Positions 26,513 through 35,129 are shown, numbered from the stretch's first letter. The stretch: DNA of 64,000 nucleotides from JACJYC01 sp964558465 (GCA_964558465.1 CAZLEF010000002.1:99799-163798), one strand, 5' to 3'. Numbers and translations are program-made. The notes: generated from the letters alone by a model not told the origin.

Positions 26513-27569
26513 CCCTGCAAAGCCCGACAATCTCATGGAACACATCGTGCAAAGCGGTCAGGGATTTGGTGATCTCCGCATCAGATGCCTGTTTTTTAAC
26601 CCTTTTATGGAGGGCGGCGCTCCCTTTTGACAACCGTTTGGCGGCATCCACAATTTCAGGGGTATTAAAATCGGCGGGGATGCTGGATTTGACCAGCGTT
26701 TTCGCCTTGTCGGCCATCTCACCGGAACGCGCCCGGATTGGTTTAAAATCACCTTCTTCCATCGGGTGGAAGGTTTCCGACATCACGGTGTGGAAAGCCC
26801 CCAGTTCGGGCCACATGCCAAAAATATTTTTCCTGGGAGGTTTCGCGACCTGGTACAACCGGCTCACTTCCTCCCAGTCGATGATGTTCCAGATGGCGTT
26901 GAGGTATTCGTCGCGTTTGTTCTGGTACTTCAGGTAATAAGCATGTTCCCATACATCGATCCCAAGGATGGGTTTGCCTGGTTTTGCGACCAGGCCGGTC
27001 ATCAGGGGATTATCCTGATTAGGGGTCGAGGAGACAAACAGTTTTCCGTCCGGCCCAACTGCCAGCCAGGCCCAACCGGAACCAAAACGAGCCTTGCCCT
27101 CGTTCGAGATCTGGGTTTTGAGCGCGTCCAGGGAACCGAAAGCATCATTGATGGCCTGCGATAATTCTGCGGAGGCTGCTGTTCCCTTTTTTGGCGTAAG
27201 CAGTTTCCAGAACATAGAGTGGTTGTAGTGGCCGCCGCCGTTGTTCCGGACGGCCGTATCCTTGTCGGTCAGCGCCGGCAGGATCTGTTCCAGTGTTTTT
27301 CCGTCGAACGCGGTCCCGTCCACGGCTTTATTCAGGTTGTTGACATAAGCAGCGTGGTGTTTGCCGTGGTGGATCTGCATGGTCAGCGTATCGATATGCG
27401 GCTCGAGCGCATCGAAGGCGTAACCCAGTTCAGGCAGCGTAAAATTGCCTGCTGTTACAGGAATGGCAAAGGGATTGCCGGATGCCCGCCTGGCCCAGAA
27501 GGCGACCGGGTTGAGAAAGGCTGCACCCAACAGCGAAAGATTCATTTTGAGAAAATTGCGCTTGTTCAT
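26508..27569 (-). CDS. Exported Fe/Mn superoxide dismutase with C-terminal extension
   Basis: 353 residues versus about 200 for ordinary SODs. The N-terminus 'NKRNFLKMNLSLLGAAFLNPV' looks like a Tat-type or Sec export signal. The SOD domain (about 40-240) keeps all metal ligands: H67 in 'IHHGKHHAAYV', H117 in 'GGGHYNHSMFW', and D205/H209 in 'GIDVWEHAYY'. It dismutates superoxide outside the cytoplasm. About 110 further residues follow ('ELGAFHTVMSETFHPMEEGDF...') and end in a helical bundle-like segment with a Cys near the end ('VGLCRE'). The function of this tail is unknown. It is the last gene of a lipoprotein-SCO-SOD operon, with a 26-base gap to SCO. Confidence 0.9.
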   Translation of the reverse strand: MNKRNFLKMNLSLLGAAFLNPVAFWARRASGNPFAIPVTAGNFTLPELGYAFDALEPHIDTLTMQIHHGKHHAAYVNNLNKAVDGTAFDGKTLEQILPALTDKDTAVRNNGGGHYNHSMFWKLLTPKKGTAASAELSQAINDAFGSLDALKTQISNEGKARFGSGWAWLAVGPDGKLFVSSTPNQDNPLMTGLVAKPGKPILGIDVWEHAYYLKYQNKRDEYLNAIWNIIDWEEVSRLYQVAKPPRKNIFGMWPELGAFHTVMSETFHPMEEGDFKPIRARSGEMADKAKTLVKSSIPADFNTPEIVDAAKRLSKGSAALHKRVKKQASDAEITKSLTALHDVFHEIVGLCRE

Positions 27570-27595
27570 GTTGATGTATTTTAAAGTTTTTAAAG

Positions 27596-28219
27596 CTATT
27601 GATTCGTGTTTTTCAATTCGTACAGCAGCCGGTCAATATCCCGCATAAATCCGTCGACTGCTTCGGCTTTGGTGCCGTCGCAATAAGCCCGGATATGGCG
27701 GTTGGGGTCGATCAGGATCAGGTAACCGCTATGGGCAAATCCGCCCGGCGCCAGGGAATCCGCCAGCGCAGTGCTGAGGTAGTCGTCTGCCAGATCGTAA
27801 ATGGCGTCCTGATCTCCGGTCACAAAATGCCACTTTTCCGTTTTAACACCCAAATTATCGGCATAAAATTTCAAACGACCAACCGTATCCCGTTTTACAT
27901 CGATCGAATAGGAAAGCAAGGTCAGCAAATCTTCATTACCATAACGGTCATATATCCGAAGCATTTGTTGCTTGACCTTCGGACAAATAGTTGGGCAAGA
28001 TGTGAAAAAAAAGTCGGCCACATAAGCCTTACCCTTAAACGTAGCATTGGTGACCAATTGGCTGTCCTGATTGACAAAAGCAAAATCGGGGATGATATGC
28101 AGGATCGTGTCGCTGCCGGTCACAACCGGATTGCTGATGATCGGAAGCGGTTTATGCTGGTCATCGTTTTTGCAACTGGCGGCCAGACCTGCCAATATAA
28201 GGAAAATAATGAATCTCAT
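27596..28219 (-). CDS. SCO1/SenC family copper chaperone lipoprotein
   Basis: 207 residues. The lipobox 'LILAGLAASC' (Cys16) predicts a periplasm-facing lipoprotein. The thioredoxin-like fold carries the copper/thiol motif C75-x3-C79 in 'FFTSCPTICPKVK' and the distal His in 'GGFAHSGYLILID'. SCO proteins deliver copper to cytochrome oxidase CuA or act as thiol reductases. No oxidase genes are in the window. It starts nine bases after a small lipoprotein gene and precedes an exported superoxide dismutase. That suggests a role in envelope redox or metal handling rather than in oxidase assembly alone. Confidence 0.9.
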   Translation of the reverse strand: MRFIIFLILAGLAASCKNDDQHKPLPIISNPVVTGSDTILHIIPDFAFVNQDSQLVTNATFKGKAYVADFFFTSCPTICPKVKQQMLRIYDRYGNEDLLTLLSYSIDVKRDTVGRLKFYADNLGVKTEKWHFVTGDQDAIYDLADDYLSTALADSLAPGGFAHSGYLILIDPNRHIRAYCDGTKAEAVDGFMRDIDRLLYELKNTNQ

Positions 28220-28228
28220 GGTGTTTGA

Positions 28229-28663
28229 TCAGTTGTTTGAATTTGTTGAATCGGGTTTATTGAGCGCTTTTTCCCCTTGTTCCATGCTCTTCAACATCAG
28301 ATCACGGACTTCTTCGATCCTGGTTTTTTCCCGCCAAAGGTAATCCAGGGCTTCTTCATGGGCGAGGCTGTCGATCTGCACTTGGGTCTTCAACCCGTGC
28401 ATCCAGTCCCACATGGCGTCTTCTGCCTTGGTGAGGTCGGTGATCGCAGTCATGGTTGAACGGTCTTGCGGGAGCTCCCGCAACCCTTTTTTCAGTCGGT
28501 TGATATCGCTCATTTTGGGCATTACGTCATCATGCACCACCATGACTTCTTCCCAAAGTTGGGTTTCGGCGGCCTTTTCATTTTGAATGTTTTTTCCGGT
28601 TTTTCCGCATGCGACTTGCAATACGGCGACCAATAAAATGTATAGAAAATTTCTTGAAAGCAT
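28229..28663 (-). CDS. Small helical lipoprotein
   Basis: 144 residues from the ATG at 28663 ('MLSRNFLYILLVAVLQVACG'). The Cys at the end of this stretch is the likely lipid attachment site. A longer frame to 28750 lacks a sensible signal peptide and is rejected. The mature part is charged and helical ('ETQLWEEVMVVHDDVMPKMSDINRLKKGL', 'AEDAMWDWMHGLKTQ'), with His/Met/Asp residues spaced like a four-helix bundle. It resembles small Bacteroidota lipoproteins seen near SCO genes, but I cannot name the family. It starts the minus-strand operon with SCO and superoxide dismutase. Confidence 0.7.
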   Translation of the reverse strand: MLSRNFLYILLVAVLQVACGKTGKNIQNEKAAETQLWEEVMVVHDDVMPKMSDINRLKKGLRELPQDRSTMTAITDLTKAEDAMWDWMHGLKTQVQIDSLAHEEALDYLWREKTRIEEVRDLMLKSMEQGEKALNKPDSTNSNN

Positions 28664-28991
28664 GATTGAAGTTATTGAATATGAGATAATTGAAAGGATG
28701 ATGGGTCGAAGGGGCAAACCGGTGCGGCCCAAGGGCGCCCTGCGGTACACGTCCTCCGATGACAGACTGGTGCGGGATAAATCGTTAAGCCGTTGAAAAT
28801 AAATAACTTATCCATGTAAACCGTGATTCGCCGGATCTTATGGGTTACCATGATTGGGTTGCCCTGATTTTGAATGGATTAACCATTCCCTCATGCACAC
28901 CACGCCGTTGGCGTGGCCCTTGGCGTGGGGCGACGCGAGGTAAAAAAGGCGTCAACCCTTACAATTCTCGCACCAGTGCAGCGAAAAAACC
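28664..28991 (+). other. Intergenic region with GC-rich palindromic stretch
   Basis: 328 bases without a convincing gene. Around 28898-28935 there are repeated GGCGTGG/CCACGCC-type words that can fold on themselves. No promoter matching TANNTTTG was found before the lipoprotein gene. Confidence 0.4.
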
Positions 28992-29366
28992 CTAAACCCT
29001 GGGCGGATGAAAAATGGAAGGAATGAACAGGTGTTCGTATGCAGGGGTTGGAAGCGGAATATCCAGCCTGCAAAATGAAAAGACCCGGTAAGCCGGTTTT
29101 TCCATTTCCGGCGGCGGAAATAAAAAAACGGAAATTTTATCCTTGCTGCGTGGCAGCGGCGAATCGGATTGTTGATCCTGTGTTTGGGCAATGACCTTGT
29201 TGATATAACATTTACCGCTGCACATGAGCGCCGGTTGGTCGAGGTTTACACAGTATTTTTGAGCGATATAAGTTTTATTGAAATGGTAAAGGGTATAGAT
29301 CAGGTTCAGGTGAAAAGCCGGAACCATCATCAATAAACCCAGCGATATGACCAACAAGGACCTCAT
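28992..29366 (-). CDS. Small membrane protein with C-x-G-K-C motif
   Basis: 124 residues. An N-terminal hydrophobic helix ('LLVISLGLLMMVPAFHLNLIY') is followed by 'QKYCVNLDQPALMCSGKCYINKVIAQ'. The three Cys in C-x10-C-x3-C and the 'C-GKCYL/I' string are, as I recall, typical of a small uncharacterised Bacteroidota family found near copper or heme genes. The C-terminal half is Pro/Phe-rich. Minus-strand TAAATTTG (29374-29381) lies only seven bases before the ATG, so the start may be leaderless or slightly downstream. It precedes the lipoprotein-SCO-SOD operon on the same strand. Confidence 0.6.
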   Translation of the reverse strand: MRSLLVISLGLLMMVPAFHLNLIYTLYHFNKTYIAQKYCVNLDQPALMCSGKCYINKVIAQTQDQQSDSPLPRSKDKISVFLFPPPEMEKPAYRVFSFCRLDIPLPTPAYEHLFIPSIFHPPRV

Positions 29367-29434
29367 TCTGCCTCAAATTTACAACATTCTCGCCGGAAGT
29401 AAAATAAATAAAGGGCCCGCCGGCTAAACCGGAG

Positions 29435-30370
29435 CTAAGACCTGCTTTTTTCCGGCAAAAAAACCTCCGCCATCATACACCTGGCACTCCCGCCGCCATA
29501 GGTTTCAATGGTGTAAAGCGGGGCGTGCAGGATTTGAGTATGGGTTTTGATACGGTCGATCTGGTTTGGGGTCAGCGAGCGATAGGCCTGTTCCGACATC
29601 ACCAGCCAGCGTTGTCCGTCGTTGCTTCGCACTTGCAGCATATTGCCGGCAAATGCGTTCATTTGTTCCAGGGAAATTTCGATGATCTCTTTTCCGGTTG
29701 TGTTTAGCCGTTCCGTCACCATTTTCCGTTCAGCCGGGTCGGCGATGGTATCCAGGCAAATGACAGCAAATGTCTCGCCCAGGGCCATCATCACGTTCGT
29801 ATGATAAATCTCGCGGCCTTGCTGATCTGCTGCCCGGAACAATACCGGCTCGTAACTTAGCAGGCGACTGTATTCCCGGGTCAATTCAGCATCCGTACGC
29901 GGGCTCAGGCAGGCGTATACCAGCCGGTGATCACGGTCCAGGATCATGCTGCCTGTGCCTTCCAGGTACCGGTTTTGAGCCTCCGCAGTTTCCAGCGGTA
30001 CGCGCGGGCCCGTGAAAAAAAGGTTTTCCAGTTTGGAAAGGATATCCGCCCTTCTTTCCAGCCGGCGGTTGGGCGAATACATGGGAAAAGTGAAAACCCG
30101 CCCGTCGCGGTGGAACGATACCCAGTTGTTGGGGAAAATAGCGTCGGTTTTAACCGGCTCCGGCGTATCCTTCACGACAATCACCCGGATGCCGGCGTCC
30201 CGGAGTCGGGTTACAAACCCGTCGAATTCTTCTGTAGCGCGCCGGCTGATCTCAGCAGGTGAAATAGAGGTGTCATTGTTTTGAAAGGCGTTATTTTCGG
30301 CAGTTTCAGGGTTAAACCCAAAATTGGCCGGCCTGATCATCAAAATGGTATCTGTGATTTGCTCCGACAT
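29435..30370 (-). CDS. ctlX: Arginine deiminase-related protein, citrulline-utilisation hydrolase CtlX type
   Basis: 311 residues. The sequence 'TDTILMIRPANFGFNPETAENNAFQ' at the N-terminus, 'DAIFPNNWVSFHRDGRVFTFPM', 'EGTGSMILDRDHRLVYACLSPRTD' and 'YHTNVMMALGETFAVICLD' are characteristic of the CtlX branch of the amidinotransferase/arginine deiminase pentein superfamily. The Asn/Asp/His residues of the pentein active site fall in these strings. The final 'YGGGSARCMMAEVFLP' contains the catalytic Cys. The known role of CtlX is citrulline hydrolysis to ornithine in Francisella, and here it is inferred by similarity. Cytoplasmic, single gene. Confidence 0.85.
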   Translation of the reverse strand: MSEQITDTILMIRPANFGFNPETAENNAFQNNDTSISPAEISRRATEEFDGFVTRLRDAGIRVIVVKDTPEPVKTDAIFPNNWVSFHRDGRVFTFPMYSPNRRLERRADILSKLENLFFTGPRVPLETAEAQNRYLEGTGSMILDRDHRLVYACLSPRTDAELTREYSRLLSYEPVLFRAADQQGREIYHTNVMMALGETFAVICLDTIADPAERKMVTERLNTTGKEIIEISLEQMNAFAGNMLQVRSNDGQRWLVMSEQAYRSLTPNQIDRIKTHTQILHAPLYTIETYGGGSARCMMAEVFLPEKSRS

Positions 30371-30702
30371 GGTTCCTGAAAAATTTTGGTAAAGATAGGG
30401 TTTTCAGGTTAGAGTCCACAGTCTGACAGTCTGCAGTCTGCAGTTCCTCAGTTCCTCAATTCCTCGATTCCTCGATTCCTCAATTCCTCAGTTCCTCCAC
30501 GCCTGTGGCGTGGCGCGCACTTCCTCAGATCGACCATCACCAGAGGTTGAGCGGAGCCGAAGACGGTGGCTGAGCGGAGCCGAAGACCAACCCTTCCGGC
30601 CAAACCCACGTCTTTTTATCCATTCGTCTCCTGTTAACATGCGGAATTGGCCAAAAATGTTTTTTTTCGCTGTTGAATTTCATCATTTGAAAACCCATAT
30701 CG
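30371..30702 (+). repeat. Intergenic short tandem repeats (unit AGTTCCTC) and a 17-bp direct repeat
   Basis: 332 bases without a gene. Seven eight-base units (AGTTCCTC, AATTCCTC, GATTCCTC) run from about 30440 to 30497, preceded by AGTCTGC-like units. Two copies of TGAGCGGAGCCGAAGAC lie at 30548-30564 and 30571-30587. The last 100 bases hold no recognisable promoter. Confidence 0.7.
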
Positions 30703-31572
30703 ATGAACCGCGCCAAATTTTGGTTGCTTTTGCCCCTGCTCTTTTTGATGATGGCAAGTTATGGTCAGAAGATCAGCCCAAACCTCGATTTGCCTGACAC
30801 GACCCAGCTCCATATGCTCCGGACGCTCAGGGGGGATATCCTGTTGGGCCGGGTAGACGGCATTACGCAGGACAGCGTTTATTTCCGGATCAGCGGCCGT
30901 TTTCCGGTCACTTACGGGAAAAAGGAGATCGTCTGGCTCGGGCCGGCTTCCGAAGCCCCGCGAACGACCCGAAACAGGAGGGACGGGATTCCGGTACCGG
31001 TTTATTCTTATGCGAATGGTTCGGAAAACCTGTTGTACAGCCCGACTGCCTTCCGGCTTGGCCCCCGGCAGGTGGAGTTCAGGAATGTCGACTTTTTGTA
31101 CAACGAGGCATCCGCCGGAGTAGGGGAGCATGTGCAATTGAGTGGAGGCATGGTGCTTCCGGTTGCCTTTTTTGTGAAAGGCAAAGTGGCCTTCGATGTA
31201 TCGGAATTATTTCACCTGGGGGCGGGCGTGAATACGGTTTTGCCGATTTTGGAAGTTGCAGAGGGTGTCGGATTCCATTTCTTTGGCGTCGCCACCCTGG
31301 GATATCCCGACCGGTTCCTCAATCTGACAGGGGGTTACGTCTTCACAACGGATTTTGTTGAACCTGAATTTGTCGTTACTTTAGGCGGCGGGATCAACTT
31401 CGCGCCAAACTGGCGCGTTTCAATGGATACCGGGTTTGTACCCGGCGAGGGTGCGCTTTCGAGCATCCTGTTCGGCTGGTTCAACGAGCGGAACCGCTTT
31501 GAATTCGGGTCGATCATTGCCATCGGGGATTTTATACCGCTCCCCGTTTTATCTTATTCCAGAAGATTCTGA
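30703..31572 (+). CDS. Exported protein of unknown function, probable beta-barrel
   Basis: 289 residues with a signal peptide ending 'LLFLMMASYGQ'. The mature N-terminus ('LRGDILLGRVDGITQDSVYFRI') resembles a short beta-strand module seen in many Bacteroidota envelope proteins. The later part alternates hydrophobic and polar residues ('KVAFDVSELFHLGAGVNTVL', 'VVTLGGGINFAPNWRVSMDTGF') and ends with aromatic 'YSRRF', as expected for an outer-membrane barrel. I cannot name a family. The SUI1-like gene starts one base after its stop, so the two are co-transcribed, a curious pairing of an envelope protein and a translation factor. Confidence 0.65.
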   Translation: MNRAKFWLLLPLLFLMMASYGQKISPNLDLPDTTQLHMLRTLRGDILLGRVDGITQDSVYFRISGRFPVTYGKKEIVWLGPASEAPRTTRNRRDGIPVPVYSYANGSENLLYSPTAFRLGPRQVEFRNVDFLYNEASAGVGEHVQLSGGMVLPVAFFVKGKVAFDVSELFHLGAGVNTVLPILEVAEGVGFHFFGVATLGYPDRFLNLTGGYVFTTDFVEPEFVVTLGGGINFAPNWRVSMDTGFVPGEGALSSILFGWFNERNRFEFGSIIAIGDFIPLPVLSYSRRF

Positions 31573-31573
31573 C

Positions 31574-31924
31574 ATGAAAGACAAAAACCATAAAAACCGC
31601 CAGGGTGTGGTGTTCTCAACCGACCCTGATTTCAACTACCAGTTTGAGGAGCGGCAAGAACCGGAATTGTTGCCGCCTGCTCAGCAGATCCTGCGCATCA
31701 GCCTGGACCGGAAACAGCGCAAGGGAAAGGAAGTAACCCTGATCACCGGGTTTGCAGGGCCGGAAGCGGATCTGCAGGAATTCGCCAAATGGCTCAAAAC
31801 CAAATGCGGTGTCGGCGGCTCAGCCAAAGACGGCGAGGTGATCCTTCAGGGCGACCATCGCGACAAGGTGCTGGCCCTGGTACTGGAAAAGGGGTATTCG
31901 AAGGCGAAGAAGGCGGGGGGGTAG
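31574..31924 (+). CDS. SUI1/eIF1-like translation factor (YciH family)
   Basis: 116 residues from the ATG at 31574. An upstream frame-continuation start lies inside the preceding gene and is rejected. The SUI1 domain is clear: 'LRISLDRKQRKGKEVTLITGFAGPEADLQEFAKWLKTKCGVGGSAKDGEVILQGDHRDKV'-like order, with the basic loop 'RKQRKGK' and the 'KCGVGGSAKDGEI/V-LQGDH' signature. YciH acts at the ribosome in initiation fidelity or stress. The N-terminal 50 residues are a polar extension. It follows an envelope gene with a one-base gap and is itself followed by a short tandem repeat. Confidence 0.88.
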   Translation: MKDKNHKNRQGVVFSTDPDFNYQFEERQEPELLPPAQQILRISLDRKQRKGKEVTLITGFAGPEADLQEFAKWLKTKCGVGGSAKDGEVILQGDHRDKVLALVLEKGYSKAKKAGG

Positions 31925-31968
31925 TTTTTAGTTGGCAGTTGGCAGTCCACAGTTGGCAGTTGTTCCCC
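31925..31968 (+). repeat. Short tandem repeat, seven-base unit AGTTGGC, after SUI1-like gene
   Basis: Units AGTTGGC, AGTTGGC, AGTCCAC, AGTTGGC, AGTTGTT lie directly after the stop codon. The same unit recurs between rpsO and pnp. The rest of the gap to 32333 holds one hairpin at 32091-32112 and no gene. Confidence 0.7.
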
Positions 31969-32090
31969 ATTGTACCGCCGACGTCTCGTCGGTCGGGCCG
32001 TATTCTTCGATTGTGCAGGCTGCAATGGGCAATTCGACAGTTAACACGAATCTAGACTCAACTTCTTATGTGGTGAAAAAACAAGCACCT

Positions 32091-32115
32091 ACAGGATGCG
32101 AAGTCATCCTGTTTT
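32091..32115 (+). terminator. Hairpin with T-run, possible terminator
   Basis: ACAGGATG-CGAAGT-CATCCTGT forms a perfect eight-base-pair stem followed by TTTT. It lies about 165 bases after the SUI1-like gene and could end that transcript. Confidence 0.5.
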
Positions 32116-32333
32116 CCATAAGGATTTTTAGGCAGTGAAATGAAGCGTTCTCAAGTTAGTCGTTCTTCATTTCGGATAGGCTTCGCACACCCGTCACGGT
32201 CTGCCACCCTCCTTCGCCACCAACTTCCCACGCCATGCGTGGTACATCGGTCGGAGAAGGCTCCGGTGGACAAAGACTGTCAACTGACGAACTTTTACCC
32301 TCCGCAGCCTGGGCGTAGGCAGTGCCAACCAAC

Positions 32334-34616
32334 CTACCGTCGTCCCTTATTAAATCCGCCGCCGCCGCCTCTGCGGTCCCCGCCGCGATCACCACCACCC
32401 CGGTAGTCTCCGCCGCCTCTGCGGTCGCCGCGATCACCCCGGTCGCCCCGGTCTCCGCCTCTGTCGCCCCGGTCATCGCCGCCGGCATCGCCGTTGGGAT
32501 TCGGCAGGAGCGCTTTGCGGGAAAGGCGCAATTTACCGGTCTTTTGATCCACTTCGATGAGTTTCACCTTGACCTCGTCGCCTTCCTTGAAGTGATCTTC
32601 CACATTATCGATCCGGGTATGGGAGATTTCCGACACGTGGAGCAGGCCGCTCTTGCCGTGGAAATCCACAAATACGCCGTAGGGCATTACGCTGGCGACT
32701 TTGCCGACGTAAACTTCGCCGACCGACGGTGTAAAGGTGATCTTGTTGACGCGTTCTACTGCGGCATCGATAGAAGCTTTATCCGCGCTGGCAATGCTGA
32801 CAATGCCTTTGTCGCCGACTTCCTCGATATTGATTACGGTGCCGGTCTGCGACTGGATCTCCTGGATCACTTTGCCGCCCGGTCCGATCACCGCGCCGAT
32901 ATAACTCTTCTCGATGACGAGTTGTACCATTCGCGGCGCGTGCGGTTTGAGGTCCGGATTGGGGGCCGCAATGCCTTTGGCCATTTCCTCCAGGATATGC
33001 AGCCGGCCGTGGCGCGCCTGATCCAGTGCTTTTTGCAGTTGTTCGTAGGGCAGGCCGTCGATCTTGATGTCCATCTGGCAGCCGGTAATGCCGTTGACGG
33101 TGCCGGTAACTTTGAAGTCCATATCCCCGAGCGCGTCTTCGTCGCCCAGGATATCGGAAAGGATCGCTATTTTTTTGCCGTCGGAGATCATGCCCATGGC
33201 GATACCCGAAATGGCCGATTTGATCTGGATGCCGGCGTCCATAAGGGCAAGCGAACCTGCGCAAACGGTGGCCATGGAAGAGGAGCCGTTGGATTCCAGG
33301 ATATCGGAAACGACGCGGATCGTATAGGGCGTTTCCGGAAGCACCATCCTCAGCGAGCGCGCTGCCAGGTTGGCATGGCCGATCTCCCGGCGTCCGGGGC
33401 CGCGCTGCGGTTTGGTTTCACCGACGGAATACGGCGGAAAATTGTAGTGCAGGATAAACTTGTCGTAATACTGGCCCAGGGCATTGTCGATCATGGCCTC
33501 GTCCATCTTGGTGCCGAGGGTGACGGAGGTAAGGCTCTGGGTTTCGCCGCGGGTAAAGATGGCCGAACCGTGGGTGGCGGGCAGGTAGTCGACTTCCGTC
33601 CAGATCGGGCGGATCTCGTCGAGTTTGCGGCCGTCGAGGCGGATCTGCTCATCCAGTACCAGCCGGCGGACGGTATCCTTCTTCAGGCTGTCGTAATACT
33701 TGCTGAAAAGCGGCGCCTTTTCGGTCATATACTCCTCGCCTTTTTCAGCGAGCAGGGTTTCTTTTGCTTTTGTCTTGATCTCTTCAAACCGCGTTCTCCG
33801 GGCGGTTTTATCGATAGCCGACCTGCCAACCTCGCGGATGGCGTCCTGGCAAAGGGCCGTTATCCGGGCCTTGAGTTCTTCATCGGCGGGCGCGGGCGCC
33901 AGTTCGCGTTTTTTCTGGGCTTTTTCGCCAACCAGTTCCGCCAGCTTCAACTGGGCCTGGATCTGGGTTTTGATGGCGTCGTGTCCGGCTTTGATGGCCT
34001 CCACCAGGGCCACCTCCGAACATTCTTTGGCTTCGCCTTCCACCATCATCACGTCATTCGTCGTTGCAGCGACGATGATATCGATATCCGCCTCGGCGAG
34101 AGCCGTTTTGGAGGGGTTGATGACGTATTCCCCGTTGATGCGGGCAACCCGGACCTCGGAGATCGGGCCGCCGAACGGAATATCCGAAACGGCCAGGGCC
34201 GAGGATGCGGCCAGGGCGACCAGGGCGTCGGGCGGCGTGTCCTTGTCGCCGGAGAACAGGTTGATGATCACCTGGGTTTCATTCATATATCCGTCCGGGA
34301 AAAGCGGGCGGATGGCCCGGTCGACGAGGCGGGAGATGAGCACCTCATTGTCCGACAATTTGGATTCGCGGCGGAAGAAGTTGCCGGGGATCCTGCCGGC
34401 AGCCGCGAATTTTTCCTGATAATCGACGGAGAGTGGGAAAAAATCCTGTCCTTCGCGAGCCTCCTTTGCCGAAACGACGGTAGCAAGGATCATGGTTTTG
34501 CCAAAACGGACCATAGCCGAACCATCAGCCTGGGTGGCCAGTTTGCCAGTTTCAATTGTAACTGTCCTCCCGTCCGGCAAATCAAAGGAGGTAGCTATTG
34601 GAATCTTTTGTCCCAT
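32334..34616 (-). CDS. pnp: Polyribonucleotide nucleotidyltransferase (PNPase)
   Basis: 760 residues from the ATG at 34616 ('MGQKIPIATSFDLPDGRTV'); an in-frame start seven codons upstream is less likely. Two RNase PH-like domains flank an alpha-helical linker (second one with 'ATHGSAIFTRGETQSL' and 'GDEDALGDMDFKV'). A KH domain ('IGAVIGPGGKVIQEIQSQTG') and an S1 domain ('GEVYVGKVASVMPYGVFVDFHGKSGLLHVSEI') follow. PNPase degrades RNA 3'-5' using phosphate. The C-terminus ends in about 50 residues dominated by R, G and D (RGG/RGD-like repeats), which is not part of standard PNPase and may add RNA binding. It lies downstream of rpsO, the conserved order. Confidence 0.95.
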   Translation of the reverse strand: MGQKIPIATSFDLPDGRTVTIETGKLATQADGSAMVRFGKTMILATVVSAKEAREGQDFFPLSVDYQEKFAAAGRIPGNFFRRESKLSDNEVLISRLVDRAIRPLFPDGYMNETQVIINLFSGDKDTPPDALVALAASSALAVSDIPFGGPISEVRVARINGEYVINPSKTALAEADIDIIVAATTNDVMMVEGEAKECSEVALVEAIKAGHDAIKTQIQAQLKLAELVGEKAQKKRELAPAPADEELKARITALCQDAIREVGRSAIDKTARRTRFEEIKTKAKETLLAEKGEEYMTEKAPLFSKYYDSLKKDTVRRLVLDEQIRLDGRKLDEIRPIWTEVDYLPATHGSAIFTRGETQSLTSVTLGTKMDEAMIDNALGQYYDKFILHYNFPPYSVGETKPQRGPGRREIGHANLAARSLRMVLPETPYTIRVVSDILESNGSSSMATVCAGSLALMDAGIQIKSAISGIAMGMISDGKKIAILSDILGDEDALGDMDFKVTGTVNGITGCQMDIKIDGLPYEQLQKALDQARHGRLHILEEMAKGIAAPNPDLKPHAPRMVQLVIEKSYIGAVIGPGGKVIQEIQSQTGTVINIEEVGDKGIVSIASADKASIDAAVERVNKITFTPSVGEVYVGKVASVMPYGVFVDFHGKSGLLHVSEISHTRIDNVEDHFKEGDEVKVKLIEVDQKTGKLRLSRKALLPNPNGDAGGDDRGDRGGDRGDRGDRGDRRGGGDYRGGGDRGGDRRGGGGGFNKGRR

Positions 34617-34756
34617 TTTTAATAAAATTTGATACAATAAGGAAAATGACTCGTTGCGCCAAAGCGCACGCAGGCTTGATGTGAGCGAGCCAGTGAGGGG
34701 CGGTTATGAATTTGCTAATGTGTACAATAAAAGTTGAGTTGGCAGTTTTCAGTTGG

Positions 34757-34804
34757 CAGTTGGCAGTTTTGAACTGCGGACTGTCAACTGAAAACTGCCA
34801 ACTG
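34757..34804 (-). terminator. Repeat-derived hairpin between rpsO and pnp
   Basis: CAGTTGGCAGTTTT (34757-34770) is exactly complementary to AAAACTGCCAACTG (34791-34804), giving a 14-base-pair stem directly after the rpsO stop. The arms are made of the seven-base AGTTGGC/AGTTTTC repeat units. It could attenuate or process the rpsO-pnp transcript. Confidence 0.6.
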
Positions 34805-34807
34805 AAA

Positions 34808-35083
34808 TCACTTACGAATACCTAACTGTTCAATCAATTGGCGGTATTTCAGGATATCTTTTTTGGCCAGGTACTGGAGCAATTGTTTGCGCTTGCCGAC
34901 CATGCCCAGCAGGGCTTTGCGGCAGGAATGGTCTTTTTTATTGACCTTCAAATGCTCAGAAAGGCTTTGAATCCGGTAAGTAAACAGGGCGATTTGCCCT
35001 TCGGTCGAGCCGGTGTTCTGTTCAGAACCACCGTGTTGGCGGAAAATTCCCGCGAGTTTGTCTTTTGTTAAATATGCACTCAT
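34808..35083 (-). CDS. rpsO: 30S ribosomal protein S15
   Basis: 91 residues from the ATG at 35083 ('MSAYLTKDKLAGIF'). The S15 signature is clear: 'GSTEGQIALFTYRIQSLSEHLKVNKKDHSCRKALLGMVGKRKQLLQYLAKKD'-like order, with T-G-S-x-E-x-Q-I and the K-D-x-x-S-R/K-R-x-L segment that bind 16S rRNA helices 20-22. It is an early assembly protein of the small subunit. It precedes pnp on the same strand. In many bacteria this pair is co-transcribed and post-transcriptionally controlled. A -7-like element lies at 35130-35137. Confidence 0.96.
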   Translation of the reverse strand: MSAYLTKDKLAGIFRQHGGSEQNTGSTEGQIALFTYRIQSLSEHLKVNKKDHSCRKALLGMVGKRKQLLQYLAKKDILKYRQLIEQLGIRK

Positions 35084-35129
35084 AATGTTAAAACCATCAA
35101 TGATCACGAAAATCGATTAATAGCGGGCG

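Noticed and set aside
32322..34622. A 766-codon open frame on the plus strand opposite pnp
   Set aside because: It mirrors the PNPase gene in another frame, has low-complexity Val/Asp/Gly composition and no family resemblance. Long antisense frames are expected from GC-rich third positions.
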